Origin: Saccharothrix tamanrassetensis | Lineage (GTDB): Bacteria; Actinomycetota; Actinomycetes; Mycobacteriales; Pseudonocardiaceae | NCBI RefSeq assembly: GCF_014203665.1 | Contig: NZ_JACHJN010000005.1 | Location: forward strand, 372,001-436,000 | Direction: 5' to 3' | Length of the DNA stretch: 64,000 nucleotides | In this document: piece after piece, positions 39,702 through 47,650 of the stretch | Numbering within the stretch: position 1 is the first letter of the stretch | How the letters are laid out: each line of letters opens with the position of its first letter | Notes under the pieces: model-generated | The model's database searches: none | What the model saw: only the letters and a program-made list of their open reading frames with translations | Told to the model about the DNA's origin: nothing | Program-made: the position numbers and the translations under genes

Positions 39702-40684
39702 GTGGGGCCCTCCGCGTCGGACCTCGGCGGGTACACCGTGAGCCGGGGCACGACGACGACGTCCTTGCCTTCGAGCACCTCGTGCGCCAGCCGGTACGCC
39801 GACCGCGCGCCGTCGAGGAGCTTGCCCCGGTCGACCTCGTGCCGTTTGACCTCGGGTGTGCCGGGGAGCGGCGCGAGGTCGAGGATCGCGGGTTCGCCCG
39901 GGTGCAGCCGGCTGCGGGCGAGGCGAGGTCGGTCCTGGAGGCGGTAGTCGTCCATCGAGGTGATGAAGCCCGTGCCCAGGCCCGGACGCAGCCGCTCCAG
40001 GTGCCGGGCGACCAGGCGGTTGATCAGCGGCGTGCCGGCCTGGGAGGGGGCGATCGGCCTGGTACTCAACGAGAGGACGTGCGTGCAGCCGTCCAGCACG
40101 GCCGCGCGGAAGGGGTGGAACCGCAGCACGCCGCCGTCGATCGCGCGCTGCCCCCGGAAGTCGGTGGTGCCCCGGATCGCCAGGGGCAGCCATGTGCTCG
40201 CGCGCAACGCCGACCGCAGGTCTTCGGGCGAGTGGAACTCGTGCACGTCGAGGGTGCGCAGCTCGTCGACGATGGTGACCATGACGTGCAGACGCTGCGG
40301 TGCCGCGATGATGGCGGCGTAGTCCAAGGGTTTGCGGACGGCCAGGACTTCTTCGAACACGTACTCCAGGTTCATCGGACCCGCGCCGCGGAACACCCGC
40401 CGGAAGTCCAGGAACACGCCGGTGGTCAGGTCGTCGAAGTAGATGGACAACGGGAACCAGGTCCGCCGCGTGATGAAGTACGCCCCGTTCACCGCGCCCG
40501 ACGAGCACGTGTACACGTCGTCGAAGCTGTCGGCGAAACCCATGTCCTCCAGCGCGCTGAGCATCGCGCCCGAGACCACCCCGCGCAGGCCGCCGCCCTC
40601 GATGGCGAGTCCGACTTTGAACCCGTCCGACCGCCGGCCGGGTTTACTGCCGCCGGCCCGGCGCCGGTGCAATACGTCGCGCAC
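39698..40684 (-). CDS. Patatin-like phospholipase coupled to the membrane kinase
   Basis: 328 residues from a GTG at 40684 (other in-frame starts exist to 40792). The oxyanion loop is EGGGLRGVVSGAM. The nucleophile elbow reads TCSSGAVNG (Ser61), so the first Gly of the usual GxSxG is Thr. The catalytic Asp is D183 in AIDGGVL. Patatins hydrolyse acyl esters of lipids. No signal peptide or membrane helix is visible. The last four bases overlap the kinase start (ATGA). Phosphorylation of, or membrane recruitment by, the kinase is a plausible link; this is inference. Confidence 0.85.
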   Translation of the reverse strand: MRDVLHRRRAGGSKPGRRSDGFKVGLAIEGGGLRGVVSGAMLSALEDMGFADSFDDVYTCSSGAVNGAYFITRRTWFPLSIYFDDLTTGVFLDFRRVFRGAGPMNLEYVFEEVLAVRKPLDYAAIIAAPQRLHVMVTIVDELRTLDVHEFHSPEDLRSALRASTWLPLAIRGTTDFRGQRAIDGGVLRFHPFRAAVLDGCTHVLSLSTRPIAPSQAGTPLINRLVARHLERLRPGLGTGFITSMDDYRLQDRPRLARSRLHPGEPAILDLAPLPGTPEVKRHEVDRGKLLDGARSAYRLAHEVLEGKDVVVVPRLTVYPPRSDAEGPT

Positions 40685-41009
40685 CGGGTGGTCCGCCGAC
40701 CAATGCGATTCCGCGTGGGTTGTACTCGGATCCGCGTCATGTGCACCGGGTAGAGCCGTGCGCCACCTGCGCACACTGCTTGGCCACGCCATGGGACAAC
40801 GCCTCCGAAAGAAGGGTCAACGTGGCCACGGTAGCCGATCACCGCGTCGGATGATGCGGGTTCGAGTCCGGTCGACGTCCAATCAATTCGAGGTGGAATC
40901 AGGCGTCGAATATCGGCGATTGCGAGGCTTCCTCGGGGTGGGCTGGTGAATGCGGCCGATCGAATTCATCACGTGACGTGATTCGAGAGCGGACTTGAGA
41001 GGCGGGGCA
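40685..41009. other. Intergenic region between LigD-Pol and patatin genes
   Basis: 325 bases, lower in GC around 40860-40990, with a palindrome at 40968-40982. GGTTCGAGTCC near 40859 resembles a tRNA T-loop, but no cloverleaf can be drawn. No gene seen. Confidence 0.45.
40968..40982. promoter_or_regulatory. Palindrome ATCACGT-G-ACGTGAT
   Basis: Perfect 7-bp arms around one base, 27 bases 3' of the LigD-Pol gene and about 280 bases 5' of the patatin start. It could be an operator of the patatin-kinase operon or a weak terminator. Confidence 0.4.
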
Positions 41010-41960
41010 CTAGCCGCGCCGTTCGCGGGCCCGTCGCTTGCCTTCGTGCATCGCGACGACCCGTGCCACCGGGATCCCGCGGCCTTCCTCGACCAGGTCC
41101 GCGGGCAGGGTCTGGGGCGCGGGCAGCCGTTCGGCCCACGGGTCGGTGTCGCCCAGCAGGTCGAGCGCGGTGCGGAGGGTGAAGTCGCGCGGCGTGATCC
41201 GGTCCAGGTCGTCCCAGGCGACCGGGAACGACACGGGTGCGCCGGGGCGGATGCGCGGGCTGTACGCGGCCACCACGGTCGCCCCGTACGCGCGCGTGGA
41301 GTCCAGGAACACCTTCCCCTCGCGTTCCTCGCGGATGTACGCGGTGGTCGCGATGGCCGGGTCCAGCCGCTCCGCCCGTGCCGCGAGCGCGCGGGTGGCC
41401 GCCGCCGCGTCGTCGTCACTGGCGGAGATGGGCACGAAGACGTGCAATCCCTTGGCGCCGCTGGTCTTCACCGCGCCGCCGAGCCCGCAGTCGGCCAGTG
41501 CCCGCTGGACCAGGCGCGCCGCGCCGACGACGGACGCGAACTTCTCGCCTTCCGGCGGGTCCAGGTCGAGCACGAGGTAGGAGGGCCGCTGCCGGTCGTC
41601 GGCCCGGGGCAGTGTCACGTGGTACTCGACGGCCCGCTGGTTGGCGAACCACAGCAGCGTGCGCCGGTCGTCGCAGAGGGCGTAGTTGATCCGCCTCTTG
41701 GACGCCTCGGCCCACACCTGCGTGGTCCGCACCCACTCGGGCGTGTACTTGGGGAGGTTCTTCTGCATGAACGGCTCCTGGCCGGGCCGCACCCGCACCA
41801 CGGACAACGGCCGGCCGGTCAACCCCGGCAGGATCCGCTCCCGGACCCCGTCGAGGTAGTCCACCAGGTCCCGCTTGGTGGCCTCGGCGCCGTCGAACAA
41901 CGGCTGGTCGAGATTGGTCAACGACACGCCGTCGCGTTCTTCCGCAGCACCCACTCCCAC
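41010..41960 (-). CDS. Stand-alone LigD polymerase domain (NHEJ primase-polymerase)
   Basis: 316 residues. This is the archaeo-eukaryotic-primase-type PolDom of bacterial LigD: catalytic aspartates in YLVLDLDPPEGEKF, then KTSGAKGLHVFVPI with the conserved Ser and His, and WDDLDRITPRDFTL near the C-terminus. It fills gaps with ribonucleotides during non-homologous end joining. The ligase and nuclease domains are not attached and no ku gene is adjacent; actinomycetes often encode these separately. Start is GTG 41960 or 41954 (GGGGAGG upstream). Confidence 0.9.
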   Translation of the reverse strand: MGVGAAEERDGVSLTNLDQPLFDGAEATKRDLVDYLDGVRERILPGLTGRPLSVVRVRPGQEPFMQKNLPKYTPEWVRTTQVWAEASKRRINYALCDDRRTLLWFANQRAVEYHVTLPRADDRQRPSYLVLDLDPPEGEKFASVVGAARLVQRALADCGLGGAVKTSGAKGLHVFVPISASDDDAAAATRALAARAERLDPAIATTAYIREEREGKVFLDSTRAYGATVVAAYSPRIRPGAPVSFPVAWDDLDRITPRDFTLRTALDLLGDTDPWAERLPAPQTLPADLVEEGRGIPVARVVAMHEGKRRARERRG

Positions 41961-42005
41961 ACCCTCCCCGGTCGGCGACGGGTCGGCAAGTGCTCGCGGG
42001 GCCGA

Positions 42006-43214
42006 TCAGAGCAGTGCGGTGAGGCGGGCTTCCACCTGGTCCAGGGCCATCCGGACGGCGCCGAGGGCGACGTTCCCCACGCCCAGTGCGGACACCCGCA
42101 GGTCGATCGGGACCAGCAGCAGGCGGCTGAGGCGCTTGCGGACGGCGTCGAACAGCACGTCGCCCGCCCGGGACACGCCGCCGCCCACCACGACCCGCTG
42201 CGGGTCCATGATCAGCAGTTGCACGGCCAGGCCGCGGGCGAACCGGGTGGCGATGGTGTCCACGACGGACAGCGCGGCCGGGTCGCCGGCCAGGGCCGCG
42301 TCGAACAGGGGCGCGATGTCGCCGGTGTCGGCCAGCCGGTCGCGCAGCGGGCTGTCGCAGCGCTGGATGCCGAGGCGGAGGATCTCCCCGGCGCCGACCA
42401 GGCGCTCGAACGCGCCGAGGCCGTCGGCGGGCGGTTTGGGCTCGTCGTCCAAGTCGGTGACGAGGTCGATGAAGCCGAGTTCGCCGGCGGCCGACGACGC
42501 CCCCCGGTAGGGCTTGTCGTCGATCACCATGCCGGTGCCGATGCGTTCGCCCCACTGCACGAACAGCAGGTTGGCGCCCGCTTCGCCGCACCAGCGCTCG
42601 GCGACCACGGCGAGGTTCACGTCGTTCTCGATGCCGACCGGGCAGCCGAGCCACTCGCGCAGTTCGGCGATCACCGGCAGGGTGCTCCAGCCGGGGATGC
42701 TCGGTGCCAGCACCACTTCGCCGCGTTCGTGGTCGACGATGCCCGGCGTGCCCACGGCCACCGACCACAGGTCGGTCGGGGTGACCTCGGCTTCGGCGGC
42801 GACCTCGGTGAGGGTGGCGCGCAGCAGTGCCACCAGGTGGCTGCCGGTGGCGTTGGGCGGGGTGGCGACCTGGCGTTCGGCGAGCACGTTGCCGGCCAGG
42901 TCGGCGACCATGACCAGGACCTTGTGCGGGCCGATGTCGATGCCGGCCACGTGGCCCAGTTCGGCGCGGAAGCGGGCGCGTTGGGCGGGGCGGCCGATCT
43001 GGTGCTCGGTGGTGCCCGCGAACTCGGCGATGCCCGCCTCGGCGAGGGTGGTCAGCGCCCTGGTCACCGCCGGGCGGGACAGTCCGGTGGCCACCACCAG
43101 GTCGGACACCGTGGCGGTGTGGCCGTCCGCGTCGCGCAGCGCGTTGAGCACGGCGGTGGCGTTGATCCGCCGCAGCACGTGGGGCCCGGTGGCCGCTGGT
43201 CCGGATGACACCAC
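42006..43214 (-). CDS. ROK family transcriptional regulator (NagC/XylR type)
   Basis: 402 residues. The N-terminal winged HTH (ATVSDLVVATGLSRPAVTRA) precedes a ROK sugar-kinase-like domain (GHVAGIDIGPHKVLVMVADL, VGTPGIVD, GIENDVNLA). The zinc motif CxCGxxGCxE normally following GELGF is not present, and the phosphate loop DxGxT is altered to DIGPHK, so it is probably a sugar-sensing repressor without kinase activity. Divergent from a GntR-family regulator across a 145-base region containing a dre-like site. Confidence 0.85.
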   Translation of the reverse strand: MVSSGPAATGPHVLRRINATAVLNALRDADGHTATVSDLVVATGLSRPAVTRALTTLAEAGIAEFAGTTEHQIGRPAQRARFRAELGHVAGIDIGPHKVLVMVADLAGNVLAERQVATPPNATGSHLVALLRATLTEVAAEAEVTPTDLWSVAVGTPGIVDHERGEVVLAPSIPGWSTLPVIAELREWLGCPVGIENDVNLAVVAERWCGEAGANLLFVQWGERIGTGMVIDDKPYRGASSAAGELGFIDLVTDLDDEPKPPADGLGAFERLVGAGEILRLGIQRCDSPLRDRLADTGDIAPLFDAALAGDPAALSVVDTIATRFARGLAVQLLIMDPQRVVVGGGVSRAGDVLFDAVRKRLSRLLLVPIDLRVSALGVGNVALGAVRMALDQVEARLTALL

Positions 43215-43260
43215 GCCTCGCTTTCACCCTCGTGCCGCGCACGCTAGCAGAGCCAAAGAC

Positions 43261-43282
43261 TTGACAAGTGGTCCAGACCATA
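43261..43282. promoter_or_regulatory. TTGACA box with overlapping DasR-type (dre-like) operator
   Basis: AGTGGTCCAGACCATA at 43267-43282 matches the DasR/NagR consensus AGTGGTCTAGACCACT at 13 of 16 positions and has a perfect TGGTC-N2-GACCA core. TTGACA at 43261 abuts it. It lies between the divergent ROK and GntR genes. Confidence 0.65.
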
Positions 43283-43359
43283 GCAGAGTATCGAACGGTT
43301 CGTTACTAAGTGCGCCCAGCTCACGTCCCTGCGGTGAGAACGGCTCGGGGGAGGCCACG

Positions 43360-44082
43360 GTGGAAGACGTGAAGTACCGGCTCATCGCCGATCACCTGAT
43401 CGGAGCGATCGACCGGGGCGAGTACCCCGTGGGCAGCGCGCTGCCCACGTTGCACGAGCTGATGAGCCGCTTCGGCGTGGCCCGTGGCACCGCGCGCGCC
43501 GCCGTCGCGGTGCTGGTCGCGCAGGGCGTGGCGACCTCCAAGCAGGGCCTGGGCACCCTCGTGTGCGGCACCACCACCCCGTCGGACAAGCAGCTGCCGC
43601 GGATGCTGCCGGACGGCGCGACCTACCCGAAGGTCGTGCTCAGCGGCTGGACGGCCGCCGGCCCGGAGATCGCGCTCCGGTTCGGCCTGACCACCGGCAG
43701 CCTGGTGGTGCACCGCATCCGCCACCACCACACGGGCGCCCGGGTGACCAGCATCGACCAGCAGTGGCTGCCGCGCGCCGTGGCGACCACCATCGAGCAG
43801 CACACCGGCCACGACATCTCCGACCGCAACGACACCCCGCACCCGGACCTGACCCCGCTGCTGCGCAACGCGGGCCTGGACCCGATCGTGGCGACCGTGC
43901 AGCTCGACGCCCGGCTGCCCAGCCGTGCCGAGGCGGGCACGCTGGACATCCCGACCGATGCCCCCGTCCTGGTCGTGCACCGCATCACGCACGGCTCTTC
44001 CGGCGTGCCGGTGGAGGCGACGACAACGGTGTCCAGCACCGGCGGCGCGGCTCCGAAGTTCACCATCCCGCTGACGGGCTGA
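43360..44082 (+). CDS. GntR family regulator with UTRA-like effector domain
   Basis: 240 residues from a GTG at 43360 behind GGGGGAGG. The N-terminal GntR winged HTH is DHLIGAIDRGEYPVGSALPT, then LHELMSRFGVARGTARAAV. The rest fits the HutC/UTRA ligand domain (VVHRIRHHHTGARVTSIDQQ, VLVVHRITHGSSGVPVEA). HutC-type regulators such as NagR and DasR bind TGGTCTAGACCA sites and respond to amino-sugar phosphates. Such a site lies about 80 bases upstream, so autoregulation and control of the divergent ROK gene are likely. Confidence 0.85.
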   Translation: MEDVKYRLIADHLIGAIDRGEYPVGSALPTLHELMSRFGVARGTARAAVAVLVAQGVATSKQGLGTLVCGTTTPSDKQLPRMLPDGATYPKVVLSGWTAAGPEIALRFGLTTGSLVVHRIRHHHTGARVTSIDQQWLPRAVATTIEQHTGHDISDRNDTPHPDLTPLLRNAGLDPIVATVQLDARLPSRAEAGTLDIPTDAPVLVVHRITHGSSGVPVEATTTVSSTGGAAPKFTIPLTG

Positions 44083-44130
44083 CACCCCACCGCCACAGCG
44101 ACTCGCTACGCGGCATCCGACTGCCGACGC

Positions 44131-47100
44131 TCATGCCGCCAAGGCGACGCCTTGCGGGACCTCCGGCTCCGACACCGCGCCTACACGCGGTGTCGGAGCC
44201 GGGTCCGGCCCGGCGGGCGCGTCCGGGAACCGCTTGGTGAGCAGGCAGGTCTCCAGCGCGAGCGCCAGGTAGACCACCAGCACCGCCGGCCACCCGCCCA
44301 GCGGGTCGGCCACGAAAACCTGGAACAGCAACGTCAGCACCACGGCGAGCAGCGCGGGCAGCGCCCCGATCAGGAACACCCGCCGCCACCTCCGGCCGCC
44401 GCCCGCCAACCCGAACCCGGCCACGCTCCACAACGACGTCAGCACCGCGAACCCGGTCAACAGCCCCACGAACACCGACCGGAAGTCCCGCACGCCCTCC
44501 GGAACGCGGTCCAGCCACCCCACGACACCCGCCACCACGGCGGCCACGGTGACCACGCCGACCAGCACCGCGCGCACGGTCGCCCGCCAGTCGCGCCGAT
44601 GCGGCCACCACCGCCACACCGCGCACCCCACCGCGACACCCGCGCCGAGCGCCACCAGCACGTGCGCGGGCCGGCTGAACGCGCTGTCGGTGGCCACGGT
44701 GATCGCGATCCAGCACAGCGCGGCGGCGGCCATGCTCGCCACCGGAGCCAGGAAGCCGACCAGGACCGGTGGCAGCACAACGGGTTTCACCACCGCGGAC
44801 AACGCGCGGGGCAGCCGCGCCAGACCGTCGCCCGCCGGCTGCACCGCCCGCCACGCCACCAATCCCAACCGCATCGCCGCGCGCCGCAACGACGACCTGG
44901 TCAGCAGGTCCCGCACGGACTCCCCGCCCACCTCGGCGAGCACGGCGCAGTCCGCCGCCGTGTACTGAGCCGCCTGCTGCATCACCTTCGGCGCGGGCGG
45001 CAGGTCGCGGTTGTGGCCGGCTTCGTCGAGCGCCTTCAGCAGCGGGATCTCCTGCCGCAGGACGTTCCAGTGCAGCCAGGTCTTCAGCAGTCCGGGGAGC
45101 CGCTCCGCCACGTTGTCCGCGTCCACGTCGTCCGGGAACGCGCCGATCAGTGCCGCCAGTTCCGGGTGGTCCGCGACGAGCACGGCGTGCAGGTCCCGCA
45201 GGCGCGTCACGAGGTCGGCGGCGTCGGCCCGCCCGGTGTTGGCCTGGCCGGTGTCGGTCTGCCCGGCGCCGACCCGTCCGGTGTCGGTCTGGCCGGTGTG
45301 TGCGCGTTCGGTGCGTGCCACGACGTCGACCAGCGCGGACGCGGCGTCCATCCGCCCCCACGTCCAGTCGTTGAGCCGCCACCGCGAGGACAGGAAGCTG
45401 GCGAAGTTCATCAGCGTGTTGCCGCTCAGCTTCCGGTCGACCAGGTGCTCGGGCTCGGGTGCTCCCCCGAACAGCAGACCCTCCAGCGGGCTGTGCGCCG
45501 CCGCGTTGACGGTGTGCAGCCTGATGCGGGTCGGCTCGGCCAACGGGTCCGGCCGCAACGGGCCGAGCACGAGTTCCGCGTAGGTCAACACCTTCCGCAT
45601 CGCGACCGCGTCGGACGCCTCGGTCAACGCCCGGAACCCCGGCGCGGTCGCCTCGCCCGCCAACGCGGCGCGCAGCGCGACGCACGTCCTGGCGACGTGA
45701 TCCAGCACCGCGTTCGAGAACGGCTCCGCCGAACCGGCCGGGGGAGTGCCCAGATCGTCGTGCACGGCCCGGTGCGCCACCTCCGCGAGCATGTCGACAC
45801 CGCAGTCCCCGAGCCCACCCGCGTCCTGCACGAACCGGCCCAGCCACCGGTCGGCCTCGGCCACCCAGCCGTCCACCTCGCGACCCGGATCACCGATCCG
45901 CAGCAGCAGCCGGTCACGTGCCGCCAACAGCACTTCACACGCGAACCTGGCTTGGTACAACGACTGCCGCGCGTCGCGGAGCGCCTCCGGCGGCGCGTCG
46001 ACGGTTTCCTCCACGGCGTGGACCCAGTCCAGCGCCAACGCCACCGCCCGCGCCCCGACGAGCGGCGAGCGGAACGACGAGTCGGCTGCGGCCAGGTTCG
46101 TGTCGACGGGGCCGCGCAGGTCCGCCAGCAGCGGCCACGGCTCCGCGCCCGCGAACGCGCTGGTGTCCGGGATGGGCAGCGGATCGGGGCCGACCAACGA
46201 GATCGGGTCCTCGATCAGCCGGGCCAGCCGGTCGGCCTCCACGCACGCCACGGCCTCCGCGTACCGCTTCCGGTCGTGCGCGCTCGGGTCGGGCAGGTGC
46301 GCGAACGCCGGGTCGCCGGGTATGCCGCCGGTCGCGCCGTGCAGGCGTTGCGCGTTCGTCCACGCCTCGCGCAGCTCGGTGGCGTCCTCCAGCAGCGACT
46401 CGCTGTTCGCCTTGGCCTGCAACAGGGCCCGGATCACGCCGACCAGCCGGGCCAGCGACCGCGTGCCGTCGGCGGGCTGCGCCGGCGGCGACGGCGGCAC
46501 GGGTTCGAGGTAGAGCAGCCAGCGGTCCACCGACTGGTTCGCCGCCGCGCCCGCGATCGCCCGGATCGCCCACGCCAGCGGCACGTTGTCCAGCACGCCG
46601 CCGTCCATCAGCTGCACGCGGCCGGCCCCGCCCGGGTCCGGGGCGCACGTCTCGCTGATCAGACCGTGGAAGTTCCGCTCGGCGGCGTCGGCGGGCTTGA
46701 CGACCGCCACCTCGGCGGGCTCGAACGCGACCGGGAACGACGACGTGGTGCGCGCCGCGTAGGCGAGCCGGTCCAGGGTGGCGTTCCGGTCGTCGGCGGA
46801 GAAGTCGGTGAAGATCGCGTCCGCCGTGCCGATGCCGTGGTGGCGGAACACCATGTGCGCCCGAGACCAGTTCACCAGCATCGGTGTGCCCAGCGAGGTG
46901 CGCAGGTACTCGTTGCGCGGGTGCAGCCGGGTCGCGGTGAGGATCAGCCGCAGCATCGCGGGCGGGGCGGCCGGCTCGCACCCACCCACCAGGCGGTCGA
47001 GCTGCTCGAGCACCTTGCGGTGGAAACCGTTGCCCTCCAACAAGGACGGTGGCGTGGGCTCGTCGGGTCTGCGGGTCAGCCCTTCGAGATCGCCCAACTG

Positions 47101-47415
47101 CAGCCAGATGTCGCGTATCCGACTGTCGAACGGCATCCCGTACATCAGGTGACTGGCGAACAGCACCCCGTTCAACCCACCCGCACTGGTCCCGGTGAGG
47201 ATGTCGACGGTCACTTCGTCGTACCCGGACCGCTCCAGCAGGAACCGGTAGATCTTGCGCTGGGCGGCGTCGCAGTCGTCGGCCGGAGCGGGACCGTCGC
47301 CGAGCGCGGACCGCAAGGTGGCGATCTCCCGACACGCACCGCCCATCCACACCGCGAGACTGACCCCGCCGCGCATGCACAGGGCGAGACGGAGTTCCTT
47401 CGGCAACGCGCCCAT
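44131..47415 (-). CDS. Large patatin-like protein with C-terminal membrane domain
   Basis: 1094 residues; ATG at 47415 behind GGAGGGG. The patatin domain occupies about residues 8-330: CMRGGVSLAVWMGG, nucleophile Ser77 in ILTGTSAGGLNG, and Asp in LMDGGVLDNVPLAW. It belongs to the long actinobacterial patatin-related group. A helical middle region contains a five-residue degenerate repeat (TGQTD/TGRVG/AGQTD/TGQAN/TGRAD). Residues about 905-1075 hold about six membrane helices. It probably acts on membrane lipids from an anchored position. A 17-bp hairpin is embedded in its last codons. Confidence 0.88.
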   Translation of the reverse strand: MGALPKELRLALCMRGGVSLAVWMGGACREIATLRSALGDGPAPADDCDAAQRKIYRFLLERSGYDEVTVDILTGTSAGGLNGVLFASHLMYGMPFDSRIRDIWLQLGDLEGLTRRPDEPTPPSLLEGNGFHRKVLEQLDRLVGGCEPAAPPAMLRLILTATRLHPRNEYLRTSLGTPMLVNWSRAHMVFRHHGIGTADAIFTDFSADDRNATLDRLAYAARTTSSFPVAFEPAEVAVVKPADAAERNFHGLISETCAPDPGGAGRVQLMDGGVLDNVPLAWAIRAIAGAAANQSVDRWLLYLEPVPPSPPAQPADGTRSLARLVGVIRALLQAKANSESLLEDATELREAWTNAQRLHGATGGIPGDPAFAHLPDPSAHDRKRYAEAVACVEADRLARLIEDPISLVGPDPLPIPDTSAFAGAEPWPLLADLRGPVDTNLAAADSSFRSPLVGARAVALALDWVHAVEETVDAPPEALRDARQSLYQARFACEVLLAARDRLLLRIGDPGREVDGWVAEADRWLGRFVQDAGGLGDCGVDMLAEVAHRAVHDDLGTPPAGSAEPFSNAVLDHVARTCVALRAALAGEATAPGFRALTEASDAVAMRKVLTYAELVLGPLRPDPLAEPTRIRLHTVNAAAHSPLEGLLFGGAPEPEHLVDRKLSGNTLMNFASFLSSRWRLNDWTWGRMDAASALVDVVARTERAHTGQTDTGRVGAGQTDTGQANTGRADAADLVTRLRDLHAVLVADHPELAALIGAFPDDVDADNVAERLPGLLKTWLHWNVLRQEIPLLKALDEAGHNRDLPPAPKVMQQAAQYTAADCAVLAEVGGESVRDLLTRSSLRRAAMRLGLVAWRAVQPAGDGLARLPRALSAVVKPVVLPPVLVGFLAPVASMAAAALCWIAITVATDSAFSRPAHVLVALGAGVAVGCAVWRWWPHRRDWRATVRAVLVGVVTVAAVVAGVVGWLDRVPEGVRDFRSVFVGLLTGFAVLTSLWSVAGFGLAGGGRRWRRVFLIGALPALLAVVLTLLFQVFVADPLGGWPAVLVVYLALALETCLLTKRFPDAPAGPDPAPTPRVGAVSEPEVPQGVALAA
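44163..44202 (-). terminator. 17-bp hairpin inside the 3' end of the patatin CDS
   Basis: Perfect 17-bp arms (CCGGCTCCGACACCGCG and complement) with a 6-base loop, 32 bases before the stop codon, so part of the terminator-like structure is translated. Confidence 0.55.
45222..45305. repeat. 15-bp minisatellite within the large patatin gene
   Basis: Degenerate 15-bp units encode TGQTD-like pentapeptides in frame. The unit length keeps the frame open, so copy number could vary without breaking the gene. Confidence 0.7.
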
Positions 47416-47587
47416 AAGCACCCCTCCGCTCCTGCCGGGCCGTGCGCGGACCGTGTAACTAGAGGTCGCCCGCAGGGCCGGGAGGGTTACTCGGTTCACC
47501 CGAACGGTGGTGTCGCTCAGGCGGGGTCGTGCTGCCCGACACCCCGGTCACGCGGGCCAGAAGCCGGCGTGTCCGCGACCGGGTGCG

Positions 47588-47627
47588 GTGGCCTACCTGC
47601 GGACGGCGTGATCCGCGGGTAGGCCAC
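47588..47627 (-). terminator. Hairpin terminator after the indolepyruvate oxidoreductase gene
   Basis: 16-bp arms (GTGGCCTACCTGCGGA with one G-U pair) around an 8-base loop, 23 bases after the stop. Confidence 0.7.
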
Positions 47628-47650
47628 CTCCGCGACGGGCGCGGACCGGA

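Noticed and set aside
37302..40684. Lanthipeptide class III/IV synthetase or serine/threonine kinase PknB-type locus
   Set aside because: No lyase or cyclase domain, no PASTA repeats and no precursor peptide were seen; the kinase is followed by membrane helices instead.
40800..40890. tRNA-like GGTTCGAGTCC segment
   Set aside because: The T-stem does not pair fully, and no acceptor stem, D-loop or anticodon arm can be folded.
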